64,000 bases of DNA from Mycobacterium sp. E740 (GTDB lineage: Bacteria; Actinomycetota; Actinomycetes; Mycobacteriales; Mycobacteriaceae). The stretch is taken from assembly GCF_001672895.1 (NCBI RefSeq), contig NZ_LZKP01000157.1:33590-97589 (forward strand), read 5' to 3'. The notes under the pieces were generated by a model. That model saw nothing but the letters and a program-made list of their open reading frames with translations, made no database searches and had not been told where the DNA came from. The translations under genes were made by a program, and so were the position numbers. Positions 28,708-36,502 of the stretch are shown here, piece after piece; the first letter of the stretch is position 1, and each line of letters opens with the position of its first letter.

Positions 28708-30378
28708 TCAGTGGATTCCTTCGGCAAGCGGGCCGAGCGCGAGCATCGGCAGGAAGGTGAGAGCGACCAGAATCAGTGTCACGCCGGTGACCATGCCGAC
28801 GAACTGCGGTCGGTGCGTGGGCAGCGTGCCGATCGACTCCGGCGTCGTGCCCTTCTCGGCCAGCGCTCCGGCGAGGGCGAGCACGAAGATGATGGGCAGG
28901 AACCGGCCGAACAGCATCGCTGTTCCGAGTGCGGTGTTGTACCACTCTGTGTTGACGGCCAGACCGGCGAACGCCGAGCCGTTGTTGTTCGCCGCGGATG
29001 TGAACGCGTAGAGCACTTCTGACAGCCCGTGCGGTCCGGTGTTCAGCATGCCGGCCCGTTGGCCGGGCATTGCCATGGCGAGTGCGGTTCCGGTCAGCAC
29101 GATCAGCGGTGTGATGAGGAAATAGGTTGCGGCGAGCTTGATCTCGCGAGGGGTGATCTTCTTGCCGAGGTATTCGGGTGTGCGTCCCACCATGAGACCG
29201 GCGACGAAAACGGTGATGATCGCCAGGATCAACATACCGTAGAGGCCGGCGCCGACACCGCCGGGAGCGACCTCGCCGAGCTGCATGTTGAACATCGTGA
29301 CCATGCCGCCGAGGCTGGTGTACGAGTCGTGGAACGAGTCGACTGCACCGGTGGAGGTCAAGGTGGTCGCCGCGGCGAACACGGCCGAATTCGCCACGCC
29401 CAAACGCTGTTCGACGCCTTCCATCGCGGAGCCGACCGAGGTGGGAACCGTGCCGTGGGCCTGGAGCTGGAACACCATCATCAGGCTGACGCTGAGGGTC
29501 GCGATGATTCCCATCGCGGCGACGATCGCGTAGCCCTGCTTCTTGCTGTCGACCATGCGGCCGAAGGTGCGCGGCAGCGAGAACGGGATGAGCAGGATCA
29601 AGAAGATCTGCACCCAGTTGGTCCAGGCGGTCGGATTCTCGAACGGGTGCGCGGAGTTGGCGTTGAAGAATCCGCCGCCGTTGGTGCCGAGCAGCTTGAT
29701 GACTTCCTGACTGGCGACGGACCCGCCAAGGATGGTCTGCTGGGCGCCCCCGAGCGTGCTCACCACTTGGGTATGCAGGTCAAAGTTCTGGATTACCCCG
29801 CCGACGACGAGGACGACGGCGCCGACGACCGAGATGGGAAGCAGTACGCGAATTGTGCCGCGCACCAGGTCCACCCAGAAGTTGCCGAGGTAGGCGGTGC
29901 TGCGTCGCGAAAGTCCTCGTACGAACGCCATCGCGACGGCCATGCCGACGGCCGCGGAGACGAAGTTCTGCACGGCCAAGCCCGCCATCTGGACCAGGTG
30001 TCCTTGGGTGGACTCGCCCGAATAGGCCTGCCAGTTGGTATTGGTGACGAAGCTGACGGCGGTGTTCCATGCGAGTGCCGGTGTCATCGGGGTCGCCGGG
30101 TCGTCGAGGTGCAGCGGAAGTCTGCCTTGGATCAACTGGAAGGCGAACAGCGCGAGGATGCCGATTGCGGAGAAGGCGAGCACGCTGCGGGCGTAAGCAC
30201 CCCAGTTCTGCTCGCTTCCGGGGTCGGCGCCGATCAGCCGGTAGATCCACCGCTCGCCGCGCAGGTGGCGGTCGGTGCTGTAGACGCGGTACATGTAGTC
30301 GCCGAGCGGAACGTGAACGGCCGCCAGCGCGACGACCAGTGACAAGAGGAACAGAAGCCCAGCGGTGGTGTCGGTCAT
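28708..30378 (-). CDS. kdpA: KdpA, K+ channel-like subunit
   Basis: 556-residue membrane protein with ten or more TM helices and the four degenerate selectivity-filter repeats typical of the KtrB/TrkH-like superfamily (for example [54 protein letters not shown]). It provides the high-affinity K+ path of the Kdp pump. The ATG overlaps the kdpF stop by one base (TGATG). Confidence 0.96.
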   Translation of the reverse strand: MTDTTAGLLFLLSLVVALAAVHVPLGDYMYRVYSTDRHLRGERWIYRLIGADPGSEQNWGAYARSVLAFSAIGILALFAFQLIQGRLPLHLDDPATPMTPALAWNTAVSFVTNTNWQAYSGESTQGHLVQMAGLAVQNFVSAAVGMAVAMAFVRGLSRRSTAYLGNFWVDLVRGTIRVLLPISVVGAVVLVVGGVIQNFDLHTQVVSTLGGAQQTILGGSVASQEVIKLLGTNGGGFFNANSAHPFENPTAWTNWVQIFLILLIPFSLPRTFGRMVDSKKQGYAIVAAMGIIATLSVSLMMVFQLQAHGTVPTSVGSAMEGVEQRLGVANSAVFAAATTLTSTGAVDSFHDSYTSLGGMVTMFNMQLGEVAPGGVGAGLYGMLILAIITVFVAGLMVGRTPEYLGKKITPREIKLAATYFLITPLIVLTGTALAMAMPGQRAGMLNTGPHGLSEVLYAFTSAANNNGSAFAGLAVNTEWYNTALGTAMLFGRFLPIIFVLALAGALAEKGTTPESIGTLPTHRPQFVGMVTGVTLILVALTFLPMLALGPLAEGIH

Positions 30379-30467
30379 CAGAATCGCTCCGGGAACAGCA
30401 GAGCGGTGAACAGGAAGCCGGCGGTCAGGACAGCGAGCACGATGCCGACGAGGTTCTCGTGACTCAC
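30378..30467 (-). CDS. kdpF: KdpF small membrane subunit
   Basis: 29-residue single-TM peptide (GTG 30467 to TGA 30378), sequence pattern [25 protein letters not shown], typical of KdpF, the stabilising subunit of the Kdp complex. The stop overlaps the kdpA start and the GTG overlaps the stop of the preceding 27-residue ORF (GTGA), so expression depends on translational coupling; no separate ribosome binding site is visible. Confidence 0.9.
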   Translation of the reverse strand: MSHENLVGIVLAVLTAGFLFTALLFPERF

Positions 30468-30547
30468 AGTCGCTCGACCAGCTTCTGGGTGAGTCCGAGG
30501 ACGGCGAAGAAGAGCACTGTCAGCGCGACGAACATCAGGACACCCAT
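30464..30547 (-). CDS. 27-residue single-TM peptide leading the kdp operon
   Basis: Minus-strand ORF from ATG 30547 to TGA 30464, preceded by AAAGGAG with 5-6 nt spacing, the best ribosome binding site in the kdp run. The product has one hydrophobic stretch ([16 protein letters not shown]) followed by a basic amphipathic end (TQKLVERL). It overlaps kdpF by 4 nt (GTGA), so it must be translated first for kdpF to be reached. It could be a second KdpF-like stabiliser or a leader peptide; I do not recognise a named family. Confidence 0.72.
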   Translation of the reverse strand: MGVLMFVALTVLFFAVLGLTQKLVERL

Positions 30548-30743
30548 CTCGTCTCCTTTCATGAATTCGCGGTCGTGGCACCGGATCCGAGGCCCCCTCT
30601 GTGAGGGCCAAGCTGAAGCTAGACCTCGGCGGTGCCCGCGACGAGGGTCGTTGACGGTTTCTTAACGCCGACGGTTCACACCTTTACGGCTTCTGTTGCC
30701 GTGCCGCAGTACGGTGAAGCAACGGCTATGAAAGGTGGGTTCG
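30548..30743. promoter_or_regulatory. Divergent intergenic region controlling kdp and the SpoIIAA-like gene
   Basis: 196 bp without coding. An A+T-rich patch near 30655-30690 (TTTCTTAACG...CACCTTTACGG) is where a KdpE site would be expected, and TAGCTT on the minus strand (complement of 30617-30622) is a possible kdp -10. Rightward, TACGGT (30710-30715) is a possible -10. None is certain. Confidence 0.4.
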
Positions 30744-31112
30744 ATGATCGAAGTGCTGTCGGACATGCCGGCGGGCGTGACGGGTTTTCGCGTGTCCGGG
30801 AGGATCAGCGGCGACGAGTTGCGGGAGTTCAAACCGGCGATGGACGAGATGATCGACGCCGGGGAGATCCGCATCGTCGAGGTGATCGCGGACGACTACG
30901 AAGGGTTCGGGCGCGGGGGACTGGTCGAGGATCTGAAGATCGGACTGGGCGCGGTGTTTCAGCACCACTCGGCGTTCAAACGGATCGCGGTCGTGACCGA
31001 TCACGAATGGGTCAGCCACGCGTTGCACGCGCTGGCGTGGATGGTGCCGGGCGAGATTGCGCTGTTCGGGCTCGATGAGCTCGATCGAGCGAAGGAGTGG
31101 GCGGCCGGCTGA
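30744..31112 (+). CDS. SpoIIAA-like STAS-fold protein (DUF3478 type)
   Basis: 122-residue protein of the SpoIIAA-like/DUF3478 family: start MIEVLSDMPAGVTGFRVSGRISGDEL, then WVSHALHALAWMVPGEIALFGLDELDRAKEW. Related proteins adopt a STAS fold and may bind lipophilic ligands or membranes; no anti-sigma partner is adjacent. ATG 30744 is preferred because AAAGGTGG is 5-8 nt upstream. It diverges from the kdp operon, and a long hairpin follows its stop by 22 nt. Confidence 0.75.
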   Translation: MIEVLSDMPAGVTGFRVSGRISGDELREFKPAMDEMIDAGEIRIVEVIADDYEGFGRGGLVEDLKIGLGAVFQHHSAFKRIAVVTDHEWVSHALHALAWMVPGEIALFGLDELDRAKEWAAG

Positions 31113-31134
31113 GGACGCCGGGTCCGAACCGGGC

Positions 31135-31193
31135 CCGAGTGTTGGGTTGACCGACGCTTTATCGGCTTGGGCGTCGGACAACCCAACACTCGG
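31135..31193 (+). terminator. Long hairpin downstream of the SpoIIAA-like gene
   Basis: Arms CCGAGTGTTGGGTTG (31135-31149) and CAACCCAACACTCGG (31179-31193) are perfect complements, followed inward by an A/A mismatch and a second perfect pair CCGACGC (31151-31157)/GCGTCGG (31171-31177) around a 13-nt loop. A 22-bp stem of this quality 22 nt after a stop codon can end transcription, but no U-run follows, so another role (RNA stability, element end) is possible. Confidence 0.6.
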
Positions 31194-31232
31194 CGGATTG
31201 GGTAGCGTGCTGATCGGCATGCTGAGCTTCAA

Positions 31233-31271
31233 AGCCCCATAGCCCAATTGGCAGAGGCCGCGGACTCAAGA
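31233..31271 (+). pseudogene. 5' half of a tRNA (tRNA-Leu CAA-like), broken in the anticodon arm
   Basis: The sequence can be laid out as acceptor AGCCCCA, TA, D-arm GCCC-AATTGGCA-GAGGC, base 26, anticodon 5' stem GCGGA and loop CTCAAGA with anticodon CAA. After the loop the expected 3' stem TCCGC, variable loop and T-arm are missing; A+T-rich unrelated sequence follows. This is the left half of a tRNA, either a decayed gene or the scar of an integration/excision event. Confidence 0.55.
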
Positions 31272-31373
31272 ACAGTCATAGATTTTCAGCATTTCCGCAG
31301 ATCACCAGCGGCGCAAAGCTTCTCAGGGCTGCTCGTTGACAAGGATTTGATACATTGGGCGGACGGCTTGACG

Positions 31374-31447
31374 TACCCCCGGTGGGACTCGAACCCACAC
31401 TGGCAACATTTTAAGTGTCGTGTCTCTACCGATTGGACTACGGGGGC
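31374..31447 (-). tRNA. Atypical tRNA, anticodon UAA with short variable loop (tRNA-Leu by anticodon)
   Basis: Cloverleaf read on the minus strand: acceptor GCCCCCG/CGGGGGT (7 bp incl. a G-U), TA, D-arm GTCC...GAGAC with loop AATCGGTA, anticodon stem CGACA/TGTTG, loop CTTAAAA (anticodon UAA), variable loop CCAGT, T-arm GTGGG-TTCGAGT-CCCAC, discriminator A; CCA is not encoded. All arms pair well, but a UAA (Leu) tRNA should have a long class II variable arm and here it has 5 nt. Phage-borne or non-canonical origin is likely. The amino acid is inferred from the anticodon alone. Confidence 0.75.
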
Positions 31448-31482
31448 AGCAGCGATAAGCCTAGCTGTTCGCCTGTAGCAAT

Positions 31483-31731
31483 CTATCGCCGCGGGTCATA
31501 GGTCGGTACGAGATAGATCGGCTCCTTTTTTGGTCCGAACCGTCGCCACAGGTACTGAATTAGCTTCAGAACTGGGATTAGAGCGACGATAGATAACGCA
31601 ATCTTTCACCAGTTGAATACACGCCCTTCAACGAACAGACCGAAGTCAGGCCGCGCTCGAGCTTGCTGAGAGGCCTCTGCTGCCTGTCGCGCATCCCATT
31701 GTGCTTGAGCAGGAAAAAGCGTCTCCGTCAT
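31483..31731 (-). pseudogene. Small membrane-protein ORF interrupted by one in-frame TGA
   Basis: Read from ATG 31731, one frame gives a 41-residue stretch (METLFPAQAQ-like hydrophilic, Gln/Ala-rich, ending GLFVEGRVFNW), a TGA at 31608-31606, then 40 more residues containing a convincing TM helix (IALSIVALIPVLKLIQYLW) and a polar tail to TAG 31483. Reading-frame continuity over the stop suggests a recent nonsense mutation in an 82-residue one-TM protein. Base composition is less G+C-rich than the neighbours. No family recognised. Confidence 0.42.
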
Positions 31732-31828
31732 TTGCAGCGCTTAGCGGGTGAGTCAAACCTACCGAGGCGCTGACCCGACGCAGCGAGCGGATCGGCTCGT
31801 CAGCCCGCGGCCGCGACCGCAACCGCCC

Positions 31829-31834
31829 TAAGAT
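31829..31834 (+). promoter_or_regulatory. -10 hexamer, leaderless GTG start
   Basis: TAAGAT lies exactly 6 nt before GTG 31841, which selects that codon over the in-frame GTG at 31835. Confidence 0.5.
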
Positions 31835-31840
31835 GTGGCC

Positions 31841-33160
31841 GTGCGCTACGTGTTGCGACCGTTCGACTTGTGGTGGCGCCACTTTCCGCAACTCGCGGCG
31901 CTGTATCTGTTGGGGTGGCTGGGGCGCAAGGGCGCCATCGAACTGGCGGCCTGGGTCGGCTGGGACAACGACGTTTGGGCCTCGCTGATCATGCCCTTCG
32001 CCGGTATGGCGCGGCTCGGTTCATACGTGGCGATGTTCCTGGTGCTGCGCTCGGCGATTCCCGCGCTCGCGGCGCTGCCGCGGCGGTCGGCCCGCAGCAT
32101 CGACGTGTTCGCCAACATCATCGTGCCGTTCTTCGCGATCTATCTGGCGTGGAAGCTGTTCGCAGAGGACTGGCTCGAGTTCGAGACGGTCGCGCTCAAC
32201 TATCGCATCAACGATTCCGTGACCAAGGCTCTGACATCGAGCGAGCCCCCCACCCAGCTTCATCCCGACCAGCTGCCGGTCAGCACGACCACATGGGCCA
32301 TCATCATTTCGGCGTTGGTCCTTCGTTATGTCCTCAGCAAGCTGAAAGACAAGCTGCCGGGCTGGATGATCGCCGTACGCGTCTACGTCGACGCTCTCTG
32401 GGTGTTCCTCACCTTGACTTTCGCCGCCAGCGAAGGTGTCGGCTGGGTGATCAACCCGATGGGCTGGATCGGCGAGCGGCGGATCATCGTTTGGTTCAAC
32501 GACACACGCGCCGAGTTGTTTTCGCACTTTGCGGGTCTGGAGGCCGTCTGGGACGCCGCAATGGCGGTGCTGCGGACGGTGTTCGGGGGAGCCACGATCC
32601 CGCTACTCTGGCTCGCCGTCGCAGGCATCGTGTACGGCGTATCCATGCCGGACTGGCGCCGCGCCGCCCGCCGCGTTGTGGGCAGGCGCGCCGACGTGAT
32701 GATCGACCGCGCGGCCGCGAGCCGAAAGAGGCTCGAAGAGCGTGGATGGGACGTGCCCAAAACACTCGGCGACAAGGTGCGCTCCTGGCTGCTCTCCAAG
32801 CTGGGCAACTACAGCACCATCGCCGACTCGGCGCGCCTCATCCTCCACGGCGGCGTGTTCGCCCTGTCCCTGTACATCTTCGGATACCTCGGATTGGCAT
32901 GGCTCGACATGTCGGGCGCCTTCTACCACCCCGAAGTGGGCAACGGGTATCTATTCCGGTTCGTGGCATGGCTTCTCGGACCGCATCCGTTGAACTTCTG
33001 GCACGGCTTCGCCGAGACGATCGCCGTCGCCTCGCATCTGATCATCGAACCGCTGCGAATCTGTCTGATCGCATCGACGGTGGCGTATTGCCTCGAGCAG
33101 CTCGAAAAGGAAGACGCTACAGCAGCATCCGCACCAGAAGTCGACCCTCAGAGGTCGTGA
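31841..33160 (+). CDS. Conserved-type polytopic membrane protein of unknown function
   Basis: About 439 residues with roughly eight hydrophobic segments: several in the first 200 residues, one near 250-270 (IPLLWLAVAGIVYGV), a soluble basic loop (about 270-325, with RKRLEERGWDVPK), and more near 335-420. The protein is rich in Trp and Arg near membrane borders. No family recognised. GTG 31841 is chosen for the leaderless promoter. Its 3' end overlaps the convergent gene at 33117 by 44 nt, unusual in this window, suggesting the pair evolved as neighbours. Confidence 0.7.
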   Translation: MRYVLRPFDLWWRHFPQLAALYLLGWLGRKGAIELAAWVGWDNDVWASLIMPFAGMARLGSYVAMFLVLRSAIPALAALPRRSARSIDVFANIIVPFFAIYLAWKLFAEDWLEFETVALNYRINDSVTKALTSSEPPTQLHPDQLPVSTTTWAIIISALVLRYVLSKLKDKLPGWMIAVRVYVDALWVFLTLTFAASEGVGWVINPMGWIGERRIIVWFNDTRAELFSHFAGLEAVWDAAMAVLRTVFGGATIPLLWLAVAGIVYGVSMPDWRRAARRVVGRRADVMIDRAAASRKRLEERGWDVPKTLGDKVRSWLLSKLGNYSTIADSARLILHGGVFALSLYIFGYLGLAWLDMSGAFYHPEVGNGYLFRFVAWLLGPHPLNFWHGFAETIAVASHLIIEPLRICLIASTVAYCLEQLEKEDATAASAPEVDPQRS

Positions 33161-33632
33161 CGTCGAGTGCAGTCGGCACCACGTGCTGGGGCAGCACGAA
33201 TGCGAACTGCTGCGGGCCGGGTCTCTCACATCGCATAGAGACACCGTCGCGTGGCATCGGTGCGATTCCGCCCGCCTTCTCGGACGCCCACCGTCGTGCG
33301 CCGTCGGTGATGACACCATCGCAGGTCGCCGGATTCTCGCGTGCCGGACCCGACCTGTCCACCGTGATGACCGTCAGCACAGCACCATCGGGCAGGTCGG
33401 GTCCGAACCGTAGGGGTTTGCGGTTCATGTGCTTGATCGTTTCGACTCTCCAGGTGAACCCGCCGGCGGTGCCTGATTGGCCTTTCGCCACAACAACTTC
33501 GGGCACCGTCGTCTGGCGGTACTTCACCCATTGATCGCCCAGCGTGGTCGCGATGACGACGACTAGTGCCACCACCGCAACGACGGCCCCGATCAGGTTC
33601 CGCACCCACAGCGCTGACAACCAACTTCTCAT
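33117..33632 (-). CDS. Membrane-anchored extracytoplasmic protein (third gene of an ATGA-coupled trio)
   Basis: 171 residues: short cytoplasmic end, TM helix at about 10-32 (LIGAVVAVVALVVVIATTLG), then an extracytoplasmic beta-rich domain with two Cys (ATCDGVI, MRCERPG) that could form a disulfide. No family recognised. ATG 33632 overlaps the preceding stop (ATGA). The 3' end overlaps the convergent membrane protein by 44 nt. The trio probably forms one complex with that protein at the cell envelope; this rests on gene order only. Confidence 0.68.
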   Translation of the reverse strand: MRSWLSALWVRNLIGAVVAVVALVVVIATTLGDQWVKYRQTTVPEVVVAKGQSGTAGGFTWRVETIKHMNRKPLRFGPDLPDGAVLTVITVDRSGPARENPATCDGVITDGARRWASEKAGGIAPMPRDGVSMRCERPGPQQFAFVLPQHVVPTALDVTTSEGRLLVRMLL

Positions 33633-34186
33633 GAGGCACTGTCCCCGGGAGGTTCGAGTGTCACGGCCTGTGCTCGGTCGATGTCCGCACGCGGAATATC
33701 GATGATCAGTCGAGAATCGAGTTGCTCGTCGAAACCCGTCCACACCCGCAGCGTCACCGGCTCGGACGACCCGGGCGCAACCAACGCCGGCGCGACGTCG
33801 AACACCCACGATCCTCGTTGCTCGAATCCGGGACTGACGTCGTTGCGGAGGGTCTTGAGGAAGAAGCGGTCGGTGGGGGTGTACGTATTCGGCCCGACGA
33901 TCAAATCACTGCGGGGCAGCTCGGTGCTGATCGGCGCCTCCACGGTGGCATCGACCACCACCCAAATGCCCGCGGGAGCAACGGAATTCACCATCGGGGT
34001 AACACGGACGTCGGTGACCGTCACCGCGATATCGCGGCCGGCGGTGCGTTGCCCCGCGTCGCCGTGCACGTCGAACGGTCCGGTGATGTCCGGCGGTGTC
34101 GGAAGGTTTTGCCATACCACGGCGGCCGCGGCGATCGTGATGACAGTGGCGATCACGACCAGCGCCCGACGCGTGCGCGGTTTCAT
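33629..34186 (-). CDS. Membrane-anchored extracytoplasmic protein (second gene of the trio)
   Basis: 185 residues: basic N-terminus (MKPRTRRA), one TM helix (about 9-28), then a domain with beta-rich pattern (TVTDVRVTPMVNSVAPAGIWVVVDATVEAP...WVFDVAPALVAPG...TLRVWTGFDEQLDSRLIIDIP) resembling immunoglobulin-like lipid- or substrate-binding domains (DUF4352-like layout), without firm assignment. ATG 34186 overlaps the first gene's stop (ATGA) and its own stop overlaps the next start. Confidence 0.68.
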   Translation of the reverse strand: MKPRTRRALVVIATVITIAAAAVVWQNLPTPPDITGPFDVHGDAGQRTAGRDIAVTVTDVRVTPMVNSVAPAGIWVVVDATVEAPISTELPRSDLIVGPNTYTPTDRFFLKTLRNDVSPGFEQRGSWVFDVAPALVAPGSSEPVTLRVWTGFDEQLDSRLIIDIPRADIDRAQAVTLEPPGDSAS

Positions 34187-34797
34187 GTGAGTCCCTGCAC
34201 CGGAACGACACTCTGGCCGTAATCGTCGGTATCGATCCACTCCTTGCCGCCGTACGTGACCATCAGTTGCGTATACACCTTCTTCCACACCCGGATCGTC
34301 ACCGCCTTAACCGGCTGCGCGCTCGATTCGGGCAGCAGCCACGTGAACACCAACTGTTCGGTCAGGCCCGGGCCCAGGGTTTGGAGCGATGAACCGTCGC
34401 GGTACCGAAACGCTCCGAAAAATTCTGCATCGGGCAGATCCTGCAGGTCGAAGAGATTGCGCAGGCGTCCGGGCACGGTGCCGGTGTTTTCCATGTTCGC
34501 CACCACGCCGAGGTACACCTTGCCCGGCTGGGCGGTGCCGATGGTCGCGATGCCGCCCTTGAGTTCGCGCAGGAACCGCGCTCGCTCGACGGTGATCGTG
34601 AACTGACCGTCGCTGAACTTCTCCGCAACACTGAACGGGGTGACGCGCTTATCGACCGTGTCGAGGCCGCCGAACGCGGCGGTGGCTGCCAGAACCAGCA
34701 GAAGCGCGACGCGTCTGAGCTTCGCGAAGTTCAATCGGGACAACCTCTGCGCCACTCGACGCGTCCGCGTCACGCGGACCGGAGGTTCGCCACCCAC
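34183..34797 (-). CDS. Membrane-anchored extracytoplasmic protein (first gene of the trio)
   Basis: 204 residues: basic N-terminal region, TM or signal anchor at about 30-46 (LLLVLAATAAFGGLD), then a beta-rich domain (VYLGVVANMENTGTVPGRLRNLFDLQ, LVFTWLLPESSAQPVKAVTIRVWKK), again with a layout like the second protein. Start GTG 34797 is uncertain; TAGCAT 8 nt upstream could give an almost leaderless mRNA. All three proteins have the same architecture (anchor plus beta domain) but little sequence identity by eye. Confidence 0.66.
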   Translation of the reverse strand: MGGEPPVRVTRTRRVAQRLSRLNFAKLRRVALLLVLAATAAFGGLDTVDKRVTPFSVAEKFSDGQFTITVERARFLRELKGGIATIGTAQPGKVYLGVVANMENTGTVPGRLRNLFDLQDLPDAEFFGAFRYRDGSSLQTLGPGLTEQLVFTWLLPESSAQPVKAVTIRVWKKVYTQLMVTYGGKEWIDTDDYGQSVVPVQGLT

Positions 34798-34855
34798 GTT
34801 GCTGGATGCTAGTAGGGATCCGTCAGGTTTTGGTTCGACCGACTGGAGACACCGT

Positions 34856-35794
34856 CTACGCCGAGGCGGCCAGCGCCTTCCTGTCCTCGTCGGCGAAGCT
34901 GTCCTCCAGCGTCAGCGGCGAGTAGTCCAGGTCGATCTCACCGACAGGGCGGCCCCGGGCACTGCTGATGGTGCCGAATCGGCGCATTCCCTTGTCACTT
35001 GCGTACTGCTTGATCTCGTCTGCCGCCAATCCGAACGGAACCTCGTCGTACAGTGCGGACCCGTCATCGCTGTTCTGCAGGACCAACGGGATGAGTTGAT
35101 TCATCCTCTCCTCGAACACCTGCCAGTTCGAGTCGTCCGCAGCGACGTGGCGCCGGCAAGTGAAAGTGCCCCATGCCATGTGGCGCCGCTCGTCGTCACC
35201 GATGCGCCGCACCAACTCCTGCATGCCGGGCAGAATGCCGCGGTCCACGCAAATACGATGCCACGCATAGTATCCCGTCAATGCCATCATGCCTTCGATG
35301 ACGTGGTTGTAGGTCGCCGATGCGCGAATCTGCGCGGCGGGGGACGGGTCGGCGTTCAACGCCTCCAACGAAGCCGGCAGTTCCTCGTAGAAGATCTGCC
35401 GATACGCCGGGAGCTCGTCGAGGTAGTGATGCAAGTCGTCGGTCAACCCGACGGCGTCCAGCCACATCCGGAACACCTGGGTGTGCTTGGCCTCCTCGAA
35501 CGCGAACTGGGTCAGATACATCTCGTCGCCCAGACGTCCTTCGGCCCGCATCGCCGCCATGAAGGGCTGGATGTCTTGCGTGACGGCCTCCTCGCCGGCG
35601 ATGAACTGCGCGCACAGTCGAGCGGCGTAATCGCGCTCGCGTTCGCTCAACAACTCCCAATCCTCCCGGTCGCGGGAGAAGTCGATATCGGCGGGATTCC
35701 AGAACTTCGCGTTGCCGCCGGCGAACAACTTCAACGGCAGGCTGTCCCAGTTGAGGCCACCCGCATCGAGCGACGCCGAATTCTTCCGTGTCAT
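34856..35794 (-). CDS. R2-like ligand-binding oxidase (R2lox, Rv0233 type)
   Basis: 312-residue ferritin-like Mn/Fe protein of the R2lox family, homologous to M. tuberculosis Rv0233. All signature residues stand at the known numbers: metal ligands E68, E101, H104, E167, E202, H205, and the Val71/Tyr162 pair that forms the ether crosslink. It lacks the radical-transfer Tyr of true R2 and is therefore not a ribonucleotide reductase subunit; it oxidises a bound fatty-acid-like ligand, physiological substrate unknown. ATG 35794 overlaps the TetR stop (ATGA), so it is co-expressed with that regulator. Confidence 0.95.
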   Translation of the reverse strand: MTRKNSASLDAGGLNWDSLPLKLFAGGNAKFWNPADIDFSRDREDWELLSERERDYAARLCAQFIAGEEAVTQDIQPFMAAMRAEGRLGDEMYLTQFAFEEAKHTQVFRMWLDAVGLTDDLHHYLDELPAYRQIFYEELPASLEALNADPSPAAQIRASATYNHVIEGMMALTGYYAWHRICVDRGILPGMQELVRRIGDDERRHMAWGTFTCRRHVAADDSNWQVFEERMNQLIPLVLQNSDDGSALYDEVPFGLAADEIKQYASDKGMRRFGTISSARGRPVGEIDLDYSPLTLEDSFADEDRKALAASA

Positions 35795-36471
35795 CTTTGG
35801 ACCTCCTTGGTCGTCTTTTCGGCTGGGCTGTGGGAAGAGAATGCGTCCGCGAGGACGGACACGAGCCTGCGCACCGCGAGCGCCGGTTGATCCGGCGTGG
35901 GGTCGTCGAGCCCGAGAATGGGATCCATGCCGCGCACGTAGGGGGCCAGCGCCATGTGCGGGAAGATCATCAGCAGCAGCGACAGCAGCGCGTCAGTGTC
36001 GCAATCGGCACGCAGATCGCCGCGCGCGTGCGCACCGCGCACCAGCGGACGCAGCACCTCCAGATAGTGGCGGTGGATGACCGTGCGCACCGAAACGCGG
36101 GCGTCGGTGTCGATTTCAAAGCTCGACGCGGCGTGCAACGCGCGATCCTGTGGATGGTCGGCGAAGTATGCCACCCACGTGTCGAGCAGATCGGTGAGGA
36201 ACTCGAAGAACGGGCGGCTCGGGTCGAGCTCGCGGATTCGATCTTCGATGTGTGCACGCACCCGCTGGCTGCCGAGGTCGGCGATGTATGCGTAGAGGTC
36301 GCGCTTGTCCGCGAAGTACTGGAACAGGCTGCCCTTTGCGACACCCGCGCGGCGCGCGATGACGTTCAGGCTGCCTTGCGAGTAGCCGTGCGCGCCGAAC
36401 TCGGCCTCTGCGGCTTCGACCACAGCGGCGCGGCGGCTCTGGTCGACTCGGGCCCATGTCACCGTCGGCAT
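35791..36471 (-). CDS. TetR-family regulator of the R2lox operon (Rv0232 type)
   Basis: 226 residues: N-terminal HTH ([43 protein letters not shown]) and a helical ligand domain. I choose ATG 36471 because AGGAGG precedes it by 5-6 nt; GTG 36495, eight codons upstream, is possible but falls inside a palindrome. It is probably autorepressing through the palindrome 36488-36502. It is the first gene of the operon with R2lox. Confidence 0.88.
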   Translation of the reverse strand: MPTVTWARVDQSRRAAVVEAAEAEFGAHGYSQGSLNVIARRAGVAKGSLFQYFADKRDLYAYIADLGSQRVRAHIEDRIRELDPSRPFFEFLTDLLDTWVAYFADHPQDRALHAASSFEIDTDARVSVRTVIHRHYLEVLRPLVRGAHARGDLRADCDTDALLSLLLMIFPHMALAPYVRGMDPILGLDDPTPDQPALAVRRLVSVLADAFSSHSPAEKTTKEVQR

Positions 36472-36487
36472 CGCCACCTCCTCACGG

Positions 36488-36502
36488 ATGACCACTGGTC
36501 AT
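36488..36502. promoter_or_regulatory. Perfect palindrome, candidate TetR operator (site A)
   Basis: ATGACCACTGGTCAT is a perfect odd palindrome (ATGACCA-C-TGGTCAT) 17 nt upstream of the TetR ATG. A -10-like TAATAT overlaps it on the minus strand. Related TGACC/GGTCA sites recur at 36723 and 36775 near the divergent P450. Confidence 0.65.

Noticed and set aside
26555..28945. Longer KdpB start extending into kdpA
   Set aside because: The extension has no membrane or P-type ATPase features and overlaps kdpA; ATG 28705 gives the usual N-terminus.
30548..30743. c-di-AMP (ydaO-type) riboswitch before kdp
   Set aside because: No matching consensus segments could be recognised, and the first ORF starts shortly after the A+T-rich patch.
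31272..31310. An intron inside the tRNA fragment (TTTCCGC occurs 20 nt downstream)
   Set aside because: TCCGC could be the 3' anticodon stem, but no variable loop, T-arm or acceptor strand follows, so a spliced tRNA cannot be formed.
31606..31608. Selenocysteine or readthrough at the TGA of the split ORF
   Set aside because: No hairpin resembling a bacterial SECIS is obvious just after the TGA, and no Sec-type motif (no Cys context) surrounds it; a mutation or error is simpler.
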